Assembly (NCBI GenBank): GCA_002315385.1
Contig: DCHZ01000003.1
Span: 84,377-148,376, forward strand
Length of the DNA: 64,000 bases
Reading direction: 5' to 3'
Source of the DNA: Firmicutes bacterium UBA1739
GTDB taxonomy: Bacteria; Bacillota; Clostridia; Peptostreptococcales; Anaerovoracaceae
Each line of letters starts with the position of its first letter. Positions within the stretch are counted from its first letter, which is position 1. Below the pieces are notes generated by a model, which saw only the letters and a program-made list of their open reading frames with translations, was not told where the DNA came from and did no database searches. Of the stretch, positions 25,451-33,922 are shown piece after piece. The position numbers were made by a program, and so were the translations under genes.

Positions 25451-25965
25451 AATAATATATCGTCCTTTCTGTAATAAATATTAATATGCACAGAGAATAA
25501 TCTATCACAAGGCATTAGAAAATGCAATGTAATTGAAAACTAAAAGCTTGAAAAATGCGGATTTGTATCGCTGATTTTTTAATTTACACATAAGAAAATC
25601 TGATGTATGGCTGTAATACAGTATTAAGCAGATGATTGGCATAATGAAACGGAAATATGTTTAACCGGAATAATACAGAACTCTGCGGAAATAGTCTTAA
25701 AAAACAAAAAATAATATCAGATAGTGCAGATTTCGACAAATTGTGCAAATTGAATATGTTATCATTTGTAAAAAGGAGGGGAGAGAGATGGATAAATGGA
25801 CAGGACTGATGAGAGGAATCGGGACTGATTCGTAATTCGGGAAATTGCTGTTTTTATGAATTTATGTAATTTAATCACTTTTTATTAATTCGGCTTCTGA
25901 TAGTATTACTCTAACGAAACCTGTGTTTAATGACCGGTTTCGAATATTAGAAAAGGAGAAATGAT
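25451..25965. other. Intergenic region between putP and rubrerythrin
   Basis: This 515-base AT-rich gap between divergent genes contains only a 15-codon frame with a very strong ribosome binding site (25788-25835). No stable terminator or known riboswitch is apparent. Confidence 0.6.
25788..25835 (+). CDS. Possible 15-residue leader peptide
   Basis: AAAGGAGGGG (25772-25781) precedes ATG 25788 by six bases. The frame reads MDKWTGLMRGIGTDS and stops at 25835. The Shine-Dalgarno is among the best in the window, which is hard to explain without translation. It lies 130 bases before rubrerythrin. No attenuator hairpin is seen between the two. Confidence 0.4.
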   Translation: MDKWTGLMRGIGTDS

Positions 25966-26505
25966 ATGGCAAACAAATACGCAGGTACGCAGACAGAAAA
26001 AAATCTTGAGGCTGCATTCGCAGGAGAATCACAGGCGAGAAACAAATATACATATTTCGCAAGCGTTGCAAAAAAAGAAGGATACGAACAGATTTCGGCT
26101 TTGTTCCAGAAGACTGCCGATAACGAAAAGGAACATGCAAAATTATGGCTTAAGGAACTGGGCGGAATAGGTGATACAAAAGAGAATCTTCTTCATGCTG
26201 CGGAAGGTGAAAATTATGAATGGACAGATATGTATGAAGGATTTGCAAAAACCGCAGAAGAAGAGGGCTTTAAAGATCTGGCTTTCCGTTTCAGACTGGT
26301 GGCTGCAATAGAAAAGCATCATGAAGAAAGATACAGAGCACTTCTGAAAAATGTGGAAACCGCTCAGGTTTTCGCAAAGAGCGAAGTAAAGGTATGGGAG
26401 TGCAGAAACTGCGGTCATATTGTAGTAGGTACAGATGCACCGAAGGTTTGTCCGACCTGCTTACATCCGCAGAGCTTTTTTGAGATTCACGCAGAGAATT
26501 ATTAG
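25966..26505 (+). CDS. rbr: Rubrerythrin
   Basis: Non-haem iron peroxidase that reduces hydrogen peroxide in anaerobes, taking electrons through its rubredoxin domain. The 179-residue protein has an N-terminal ferritin-like four-helix domain with di-iron ligands in AFAGESQARNKY, ADNEKEHAKLW, AEEEGF and EKHHEERY. The C-terminal rubredoxin-like domain has CRNCGHIV and CPTCLHP. The start is ATG 25966 after AAAGGAG. It is monocistronic and ends at a terminator. Confidence 0.97.
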   Translation: MANKYAGTQTEKNLEAAFAGESQARNKYTYFASVAKKEGYEQISALFQKTADNEKEHAKLWLKELGGIGDTKENLLHAAEGENYEWTDMYEGFAKTAEEEGFKDLAFRFRLVAAIEKHHEERYRALLKNVETAQVFAKSEVKVWECRNCGHIVVGTDAPKVCPTCLHPQSFFEIHAENY

Positions 26506-26553
26506 TATCAGCCTGTGTTAAGGCATATAATTAATTGCGAAGAGAATTTTTCG

Positions 26554-26580
26554 AAGAGACAGTTGTACGCTGTCTCTTTT
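26554..26580 (+). terminator. Terminator after rubrerythrin
   Basis: AAGAGACAG (26554-26562) / CTGTCTCTT (26570-26578) with a 7-base loop and a TTTT tail. Confidence 0.88.
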
Positions 26581-26618
26581 ATTATTATCTGCTGTGCGTT
26601 TACACTTCATTATTCAAA

Positions 26619-26647
26619 TTGACTTTAATAATTACAGAAAATATGCT
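26619..26647 (+). promoter_or_regulatory. Promoter of sbcDC
   Basis: TTGACT (26619-26624) and TATGCT (26642-26647) with 17-base spacing, 45 bases before sbcD. Confidence 0.65.
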
Positions 26648-26691
26648 TTAATAGAATCAGTAATTCTATACTCTCACGAAAGGAAAAAAAC

Positions 26692-27819
26692 ATGAAGCTA
26701 ATTCATATTTCGGATCTTCATATCGGTAAGAAAGTAAACAGCTTTTCGATGCTTGAAAACCAGATACATGTACTTAAACAGATTGTGGAAATAATTAAAG
26801 AGGAAATGCCGGCAGCGGTACTTGTTTCGGGAGATGTTTATGATAAGATGAATCCTTCCGAGGAAGCGGTAAGATGCATGGATGAGTTCCTGGTACAGCT
26901 TTCACGGCTTCCGGCAGAGGTTTTTGTTTTAAGCGGTAATCATGATTCGGCGGAGCGGATTGCATTTGCCTCAAGACTTATCGATGCCAGCGGAATTCAT
27001 ATGTGCCCTGTATTTAAAGGAGAAACTAACAGGTATTCGTTATCCGATGAATACGGTGTTTTAAATATTTACATGCTGCCATATATTAAGCCTGTGCATA
27101 TAAGAAGATTCTTTCCCGGGGAAAAGGCAGAGACCGCCTCTGATGCCGTCAGAATAGCTGTCGAAAAAATGAATATAAATACCTGTGAGAGAAATGTGAT
27201 AATGTCACATCAGTTTGTGACAGGTTCCGTAATCGGCGAGACTGAGCTTAATGTAGGCGGATTGGACGAAGTGTCCGCCGGATGCTACGAAGCTTTCGAT
27301 TATGCGGCACTGGGACACATTCATTCTCCACAGAACGTAGTTAAGAATAAAATAAGATATTGCGGTACCCCTTTGAAATACTCTTTTGAGGAAAGCAGTC
27401 AGGTTAAAAGCCTTACGATAGTTGATATAAAAGAGAAAGGAAATGTAGAGGTATCAGAGAGAATGCTGACACCTTTGTATGATTTTATTAAGATAGAGGG
27501 AGCGTTTGCCGATATTATGAATGCGGAGAAAAACCAAACTGTTTACGATTACGTTGAGGTTACTCTTACAGATGAACTGGATATTCCGGATGCTTTCAGA
27601 AGGCTGGAGACAGTTTTTCCAAACCTGATGAAACTTAAATATAATAACAGAAGAACCCGCCGGAAACGCGAAGCGGAAATGATTCCGGAAGCTTCGGAGA
27701 TAAGTGAGATTAAGCTGATAGAGCAGTTTTATGAGCTGCAGAATAACATCCCTCTTTCCGAATTACAGAGGGAATATGTAAACGAGATAATAAAAAAAGT
27801 TCGGGAGGATATGCAATGA
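26692..27819 (+). CDS. sbcD: Exonuclease SbcCD subunit D
   Basis: Mre11-type nuclease that processes hairpins and broken DNA ends with SbcC. The metallophosphoesterase motifs are present in order: HISDLHIGKK, SGDVYD, SGNHDSAERI, HQFV and GHIHSPQ. The 375-residue length is normal. The start is ATG 26692 after AAAGGAA. The stop overlaps the sbcC start (ATGA), so the subunits are made together. Confidence 0.96.
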   Translation: MKLIHISDLHIGKKVNSFSMLENQIHVLKQIVEIIKEEMPAAVLVSGDVYDKMNPSEEAVRCMDEFLVQLSRLPAEVFVLSGNHDSAERIAFASRLIDASGIHMCPVFKGETNRYSLSDEYGVLNIYMLPYIKPVHIRRFFPGEKAETASDAVRIAVEKMNINTCERNVIMSHQFVTGSVIGETELNVGGLDEVSAGCYEAFDYAALGHIHSPQNVVKNKIRYCGTPLKYSFEESSQVKSLTIVDIKEKGNVEVSERMLTPLYDFIKIEGAFADIMNAEKNQTVYDYVEVTLTDELDIPDAFRRLETVFPNLMKLKYNNRRTRRKREAEMIPEASEISEIKLIEQFYELQNNIPLSELQREYVNEIIKKVREDMQ

Positions 27820-30599
27820 GACCGGTCAGATTAACACTTTCGGCTTTCGGGTCATATGCGGACTGTACGGAAATAGATTTTGAAGCATTCAGTGACGGAA
27901 GTCTGTATCTGATTGCGGGAAATACCGGGGCGGGTAAAACGACAATATTTGATGCGGTAACCTTTGCACTTTTCGGCAGTGCCAGCGGGAGCGTAAGGGA
28001 CAACAGCAGAAGATTCAGAAGCAAATATGCCGACAGCAGTACGGATACCTTTGTGGAGCTGGTATTTGAGAATAAAGGACAAAGGTACAGAGTAAAGAGA
28101 AATCCGGAATACAGCCGTCAGTCGAAAAGAGAAAAGAGAGATAAACTCGTTCGTGTTTCTGCGGGAGCGGAGCTGTGCGGAGAAAACGGAGAGGTGATTG
28201 CTGCCGATTCCAAAAAAACAACGGCGGCAATAATAGAAATACTGGGTGTCAATGAAAAACAGTTCAGACAGATGGTTATGCTGGCGCAGGGGGAGTTCCA
28301 GAAGCTGCTGATTGCCGGATCAGATGAGCGAATGGAGATTTTCCGCCATCTTTTCCGGACAGAAAAGTACAATATGATTCAGAACAGGATAGCTGAGGAT
28401 TTTGGTGAATCTGAAAGAGAGCGAAAGGAGCTGAAAAATGAAGTCCTCAGGGAGATTCGTTCTGCTGTTATTCCGGAAGGATGCGAGAGCTTCGGATTTA
28501 ATGAGAATTTCGAAGTCATGTCAGCTGCGGATATCGAATCTGCCCTGAAGACTGTGAACAGTCAGATAGATGAAGACAGAAATGACAATGCAGTGCTGAG
28601 AAAAGAATTTGAAGAGATTAATAGGAAATACGATTCTCTGCTGGAAAAAATCACCGAATCAGAGCAATTAAGGAATAATTACAGGATTCTTGATGAACTG
28701 GAAAAAGAACTGGTCGTACTGAGCAGTCAGGCGGAAGCGGCTGAGACAGAGCTTGAATCCGCAGAAAGCAATATGCCTGAAGCTGAGAGATTAAAAAGTG
28801 AGATTGCTGTCCTTAATGCGGAGCTTGAGGATTACGGCAGACTCAGTGTATTGTCGGATGAAAGCAAAACTCTCACCGGCGAAATAGAAAAAGCGGAAAA
28901 AAGAATAGAAGAGCTTAAAAGCGGAAATGAAATTCTAAAAAAAGAGCTCGAAACAGATATAAAATCAACGGATAGTCTTAATTCACTGGAAAAGCAGCTG
29001 ATTGAAATAAATCACAAATGTGAAAAGCTTGAAGGTAAAAAGAAAGAGGCCGGAGAGATAACAGCTTTGATTGATATATTCCTGACAAACTCAAAAAAGC
29101 TTGAGGAAAAACAGAACGAATATGTTAAAGCGTATGAAGTATATGAAGCTGCATACAGAAGCTATGAAGAAAAGAACAGAAGTTTTCTGAATGAACAGGC
29201 GGGAATTCTGGCCCGGGATGCATTGTTTGACGGGATGCCGTGCCCTGTATGCGGCTCTGCGGTTCACCCTTCACCCGCGAAACCCGGAAACGATGCTCCG
29301 GATGAAAAGGAACTTACACAGGCAAAAAAGCTTTCGGATACAGCTAGAGAAATGGCTGAGAAGCTTAGTGCCGAAGCCGCTGTCCTTCGCGGAGAGAATC
29401 AGTCGCAGATAGAAAGAATAATTACAAGAGGAAAAGAGCTTTTTCCGGATATTCCTTTAGAAAAGCTTAAGGATGCGGCTCTGACTGAAACAGAAAGCCT
29501 TGAAAAAGAGTATCTGAATTTAAAAAATGACGAGAAAAGATTTAAAAAAGAGATTGTTATATTAAAAAAGACAGCCGCTGCAATACCGGCCAGACGCGAT
29601 GAAATAATGAACCGGGACGAGACGGCTGAAAAAATGAGTGTAAATCTGAATGAATTCAGACAGAAGCTGGCGGTAACTGATTCGGAGAGGGAATCACTTC
29701 TGTCCAGACTTTCATGTTCATCGGAAAAAGAGGCAAATGCCGTAATATCATCGAAAGAAAAAAGAATAAAAGAAATAGCAGAGAAAATTGCGGCGGCAGG
29801 TAATAGATTTAAGGAGATAACCGACAATAAGCGTATTACCGAGGGAAAAGTGCAGCAGCTTAAGAAAAGCATTGACGGAAAAACCGTGGATAATACAGAC
29901 TTATTATATGAAGAACAGGCGGAGCTTCGTAACAGAAGAAAGGATATTGAAAACAAACTGGAAGAAACCGGAATAAGAATATCCATGAACACCAATGCTG
30001 CTGCGGATATAGAAAAAACCGGGAAAAAACTTGCTGAAATTGAAGAAGAATATGGATGGAAAAAGTCTTTATGCGAAACGCTTAAAGGAAATATTTCGGG
30101 CAAGGCAAAGCTTTCCCTGGAAATTTATGCACAAATGGCATATTTTGACAGAATACTGGAAAGGGCAAATTCGAGATTTGAATATCTGACAGACGGGCAG
30201 TATACGATGATAAGAAATGATGACGAAGACAATCTTCGCTCAAAAACAGGACTGGATATTTCGGTAATTGATCATAATAACGGTTCGGTAAGAAATGTCA
30301 GAACTCTGTCAGGAGGAGAAAGCTTTAAAGCGTCACTTTCACTTGCACTGGGCCTGGCCGATGAGGTTTCCGCCAACAGCGGAGGAATCCGAATGGATGC
30401 TCTGTTTGTGGATGAAGGTTTCGGGTCTCTTGATGAAGAATCTCTGCAGCAGGCAATCAGAGTATTAATGCAGCTGGCGGAAGGAAACCGTCAGATAGGA
30501 ATAATTTCACATGTGTCCGAGCTTAGGGAGTATATAGATCATCAGATTCTTGTGGAAAAAGACAGACTCGGGGTCAGTCATGTATTAATGATAAAATAG
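27816..30599 (+). CDS. sbcC: Exonuclease SbcCD subunit C
   Basis: Rad50-type SMC ATPase partner of SbcD. Walker A is GNTGAGKTTIFDAV near residue 35; the Q-loop region reads MLAQGEFQKLL. Two long coiled-coil arms flank the zinc hook CPVC (about residues 476-479). The C-terminal signature LSGGESFKASLSLALGLADE and Walker B MDALFVDEGFGSLDEE complete the ATPase. At 927 residues it is somewhat shorter than the E. coli protein, mostly in the coils. Confidence 0.96.
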   Translation: MRPVRLTLSAFGSYADCTEIDFEAFSDGSLYLIAGNTGAGKTTIFDAVTFALFGSASGSVRDNSRRFRSKYADSSTDTFVELVFENKGQRYRVKRNPEYSRQSKREKRDKLVRVSAGAELCGENGEVIAADSKKTTAAIIEILGVNEKQFRQMVMLAQGEFQKLLIAGSDERMEIFRHLFRTEKYNMIQNRIAEDFGESERERKELKNEVLREIRSAVIPEGCESFGFNENFEVMSAADIESALKTVNSQIDEDRNDNAVLRKEFEEINRKYDSLLEKITESEQLRNNYRILDELEKELVVLSSQAEAAETELESAESNMPEAERLKSEIAVLNAELEDYGRLSVLSDESKTLTGEIEKAEKRIEELKSGNEILKKELETDIKSTDSLNSLEKQLIEINHKCEKLEGKKKEAGEITALIDIFLTNSKKLEEKQNEYVKAYEVYEAAYRSYEEKNRSFLNEQAGILARDALFDGMPCPVCGSAVHPSPAKPGNDAPDEKELTQAKKLSDTAREMAEKLSAEAAVLRGENQSQIERIITRGKELFPDIPLEKLKDAALTETESLEKEYLNLKNDEKRFKKEIVILKKTAAAIPARRDEIMNRDETAEKMSVNLNEFRQKLAVTDSERESLLSRLSCSSEKEANAVISSKEKRIKEIAEKIAAAGNRFKEITDNKRITEGKVQQLKKSIDGKTVDNTDLLYEEQAELRNRRKDIENKLEETGIRISMNTNAAADIEKTGKKLAEIEEEYGWKKSLCETLKGNISGKAKLSLEIYAQMAYFDRILERANSRFEYLTDGQYTMIRNDDEDNLRSKTGLDISVIDHNNGSVRNVRTLSGGESFKASLSLALGLADEVSANSGGIRMDALFVDEGFGSLDEESLQQAIRVLMQLAEGNRQIGIISHVSELREYIDHQILVEKDRLGVSHVLMIK

Positions 30600-30765
30600 G
30601 AATGTGGCTCCCGAGGGCGACGAGCCCGAGACCTGTAAAGCTGTTCCGGCTCAGGGAAGGATATGTCATTCGGACTCAGGGAAGGATTATAATAGATATT
30701 ACTAAGAATTTATGGTATTATATAATGATATGAAAAATATGAATACTGCTTTGAAAGGGGATAAA

Positions 30766-31251
30766 ATGGACAAAATAAAAATCAGAAGAGCGGAAAAGAA
30801 GGATATAGAAGGGCTTTTGAGATTACTTGGGGAAGTACTTGAAGTTCATGTAAGAATAAGACCGGATATTTTTATTCCCGGAACAACAAAATATACCCGT
30901 GAGGAGCTGGAAGAAATAATCTGTGATGAAAACACACCGGTTTTTGTTGCGGTCGACACCGACGAATATGTTGCCGGTTATGCATTCTGTGTGTTGGAAA
31001 AACAGCCCTTCACTACGAATATGAGAGATATCAGGACTTTGTATATCGATGATATTTGTGTTGACAGTAAATTCAGAAAACAGCATATAGGTGAAACACT
31101 GTATAAGCACGCACTGAAATTTGCCGGAAAAGCCGACTGCTACGATGTTACCCTGAATGTCTGGGAGGGCAATGACGCGGCAAGGGCATTTTACGATAAA
31201 ATGGGAATGATTGTTAAAAAGACTCAGCTTGAATACATTTTGGAAGAATAG
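30766..31251 (+). CDS. GNAT-family N-acetyltransferase
   Basis: A 161-residue acetyltransferase. The acetyl-CoA motif lies in IDDICVDSKFRKQHIGETLYKHA, where the usual R-G-x-G is R-K-Q-H-I-G. The tail LNVWEGNDAARAFYDKMGM is typical of the RimI-like group. The start is ATG 30766, the first ATG after AAAGGGG; the open frame extends upstream without a ribosome binding site. feoB begins 23 bases after the stop. The 166 bases before it contain a twice-repeated CTCAGGGAAGGAT but no clear promoter. Confidence 0.85.
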   Translation: MDKIKIRRAEKKDIEGLLRLLGEVLEVHVRIRPDIFIPGTTKYTREELEEIICDENTPVFVAVDTDEYVAGYAFCVLEKQPFTTNMRDIRTLYIDDICVDSKFRKQHIGETLYKHALKFAGKADCYDVTLNVWEGNDAARAFYDKMGMIVKKTQLEYILEE

Positions 31252-31274
31252 ATTAGGATATTAAGGGTGAATTG

Positions 31275-33620
31275 ATGACACTGAAAGAATTGGAAAAAGG
31301 AAAAAGTGCCGTAATTAAAAGCGTTGGAGGAGAGGGCGCACTGAGACAGCATTTTCTTGATATGGGAGTTATTCCGGGAGCGGAGGTTACGGTTGTCAAG
31401 CTTGCTCCTATGGGAGATCCCATGGAGCTTCAGATTCACGGATATGAGCTGACCCTGAGACTTGCGGATGCGGACAGAATAGAAATAGAACCTATAAATA
31501 AAAGAAGCAGGAATCATGACAGGATAGAAAGAATCAGATTTTCGGAACACCCTGGACTCGGTGAAGGCGGAAAATATCACTCACAGGAAGACGAAGATCC
31601 TCTGCCTGAGGATGCCATGCTTACATATGCACTGGTGGGTAATCAGAACTGCGGAAAGACAACACTTTTCAATCAGCTGACAGGCTCGAATCAGCATGTT
31701 GGAAATTTTCCGGGAGTCACGGTAGACAGAAAGAGCGGACCAATCAAAAAATTCGCCAATACGCTGGTTACGGATTTGCCCGGTATATATTCCATGTCTC
31801 CTTATACGAGTGAGGAAATAGTATCGAGAAACTTTGTGCTTAATGACAGGCCCAGGGCAATCATCAATATTCTGGACGCTACAAATATCGAAAGAAACCT
31901 GTATCTGACAATGCAGCTTCTCGAAATGGATACTCCGATGGTTGTTGCACTGAATATGATGGATGAGATGGCAAAAAACCACGGCTCAATTGATGTAAAT
32001 ATGATGGAAAATCTTCTCGGAGTGCCGGTTATTCCCATATCTGCGGCCAAAAACGCCGGAGTTAACGAACTGGTAAATCATGCGATTCATATCGCAAAAT
32101 ACCAGGAAAAGCCTCTCAGACAGGATTTTTGCGGAAAACAGGATCATAACGGAGCGGTTCACAGATGCATTCACGCTGTAATTCATCTGATTGAAGACCA
32201 TGCGGAAAGAGCCGGTATTCCGGTAAGATTTGCGGCGACAAAGGCCATCGAGGGAGACCATCTGATACTGGAGCAGCTTAATCTTGACAGCAATGAAGAA
32301 GAAATGCTGGAGCACATTGTTATTCAGATGGAACAGGAGAGAGGTCTGGACAGGAGTGCGGCAATAGCTGATATGCGGTTTGAATTCATTGAAAAGCTCT
32401 GTGAGCAGACCGTGATAAAACCTAAAGAAAGCATTGAAAGAGTAAGAAGTGAAAGAATCGACAAAATCCTTACCGGAAAATACACTGCAATACCGTGTTT
32501 CATAGGAATTATGGTTCTGGTATTTTATCTTACTTTCAATGTAATCGGCGCGGCTCTGCAGAGACTGATGGAAATGGGAGTAAACGGATTGTGTGAACTG
32601 ACAGACCGGGCTCTTACCTCGGCAAATGTCAATGAGGTACTGCACAATCTTATAATAGACGGAATTTTTGCGGGAATTGGAAGTATACTGAGCTTTCTGC
32701 CTGTGATTGTCACGTTGTTCTTCTTTTTATCGATTATGGAAGACAGCGGATACATAGCCCGTGTCGCCTTTGTTATGGATAAGCTTTTGAGAAAAATAGG
32801 TCTGTCCGGAAGAAGCATTGTGCCGATGCTGATAGGCTTCGGCTGTACGGTTCCTGCGGTGATGGCAACAAGAACTCTGCCCAGTGAAAGAGACCGTAAA
32901 ATGACAATACTGATAACACCGTTCATGAGCTGTACGGCAAAGCTGCCGATATATGCGTTCTTTATCAGTGCGTTTTTCCCGGGAAAAGGCGGATTAATAA
33001 TGGCAGGACTGTATCTGCTGGGTATAGTTGTAGGAATCCTCATCGCCCTGCTGTACAGAGGAACGATATTCAGGGGTGAAGCGGTTCCGTTTGTAATGGA
33101 GCTGCCGAATTACAGACTGCCGGGTGCTAAGAATGTGCTGATGCTGCTGTGGGAAAAAGCTGAGGATTTTCTCAGACGGGCTTTTTCGATAATACTAATC
33201 GCAACAATAATAATATGGTTCCTGCAGAGCTTTGATCCTCATATGAATCTGACGGCGGATTCAGGGGAAAGCATACTTGCACACCTGGCCGGGCTGATAT
33301 CGCCTTTGTTTGCCCCGCTGGGCCTCGGCGACTGGAGAATCTGCACGGCTCTGATAAGCGGATTTGTAGCCAAGGAAAGCGTGGTTTCTTCGATTCAGGT
33401 GCTTTTCGGAGGCGGGCTGACATCAATAATGACACCGCTGGCGGCAGCGTCTATGCTGACCTTCAGCCTTCTGTATACACCGTGTGTTGCCGCAATTGCA
33501 TCCATCAGGAGAGAAATCGGCACGAAATCAGCAGTTCTGGTGGTAATATGGCAGTGTCTTGTAGCCTGGATCGTCGCATATTCAGTGAGAATAATACTTT
33601 TGATGGTGGGAGTTGCGTAA
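31275..33620 (+). CDS. feoB: FeoA-FeoB fusion, ferrous iron transporter
   Basis: Ferrous iron importer. Residues 1 to about 75 form a FeoA/SH3-like domain (LKELEKGKSAVIKSV ... MGVIPGAEVTVVK). After a short linker comes the FeoB G domain: G1 GNQNCGKTT at residue 122, G3 DLPGIYSMSPYT, G4 NMMD. The membrane part follows with paired gate regions (GFGCTVPAVMATRTL and GFVAKESVVSS), about 8-9 segments. At 781 residues it is the size expected of the fusion. The start is ATG 31275 after AGGGTGA. A small Cys-rich membrane protein overlaps its stop. Confidence 0.95.
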   Translation: MTLKELEKGKSAVIKSVGGEGALRQHFLDMGVIPGAEVTVVKLAPMGDPMELQIHGYELTLRLADADRIEIEPINKRSRNHDRIERIRFSEHPGLGEGGKYHSQEDEDPLPEDAMLTYALVGNQNCGKTTLFNQLTGSNQHVGNFPGVTVDRKSGPIKKFANTLVTDLPGIYSMSPYTSEEIVSRNFVLNDRPRAIINILDATNIERNLYLTMQLLEMDTPMVVALNMMDEMAKNHGSIDVNMMENLLGVPVIPISAAKNAGVNELVNHAIHIAKYQEKPLRQDFCGKQDHNGAVHRCIHAVIHLIEDHAERAGIPVRFAATKAIEGDHLILEQLNLDSNEEEMLEHIVIQMEQERGLDRSAAIADMRFEFIEKLCEQTVIKPKESIERVRSERIDKILTGKYTAIPCFIGIMVLVFYLTFNVIGAALQRLMEMGVNGLCELTDRALTSANVNEVLHNLIIDGIFAGIGSILSFLPVIVTLFFFLSIMEDSGYIARVAFVMDKLLRKIGLSGRSIVPMLIGFGCTVPAVMATRTLPSERDRKMTILITPFMSCTAKLPIYAFFISAFFPGKGGLIMAGLYLLGIVVGILIALLYRGTIFRGEAVPFVMELPNYRLPGAKNVLMLLWEKAEDFLRRAFSIILIATIIIWFLQSFDPHMNLTADSGESILAHLAGLISPLFAPLGLGDWRICTALISGFVAKESVVSSIQVLFGGGLTSIMTPLAAASMLTFSLLYTPCVAAIASIRREIGTKSAVLVVIWQCLVAWIVAYSVRIILLMVGVA

Positions 33621-33763
33621 TGAATGTATGGGATATTGTTGTTATCATAATACTGATTATTGTTATTGCTGCCGCAGTCAGAACTCTGATTAAAAAGGGT
33701 ACCGGCTGCGGGTGTGAATGCGGAAATTGCGAAAAGAAAAACTGCGGGAAAAAGCTTCGCTGA
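33620..33763 (+). CDS. FeoB-associated Cys-rich membrane protein
   Basis: A 47-residue protein: one membrane segment (VVIIILIIVIAAAV) then a basic, cysteine-rich tail CGCECGNCEKKNC. Proteins of this shape follow feoB in many Firmicutes and are thought to assist it, perhaps by binding iron or an Fe-S cluster. The ATG at 33620 shares a base with the feoB stop. The 159 bases after it before the next gene hold no clear terminator. Confidence 0.85.
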   Translation: MNVWDIVVIIILIIVIAAAVRTLIKKGTGCGCECGNCEKKNCGKKLR

Positions 33764-33922
33764 CAGGTGACCGGACGGATTTCTTATGACGGAATTCAGC
33801 GGGAGGATAACGGGGATGGCTGACCGGAGAAGGTTAATCGGTCTCAAACTGTTATTGTATGTAATAAGTCGGCAGTATAATGGAGATAAGATATCAGGAT
33901 ACAGGAAAGGAGGTATTGACAG

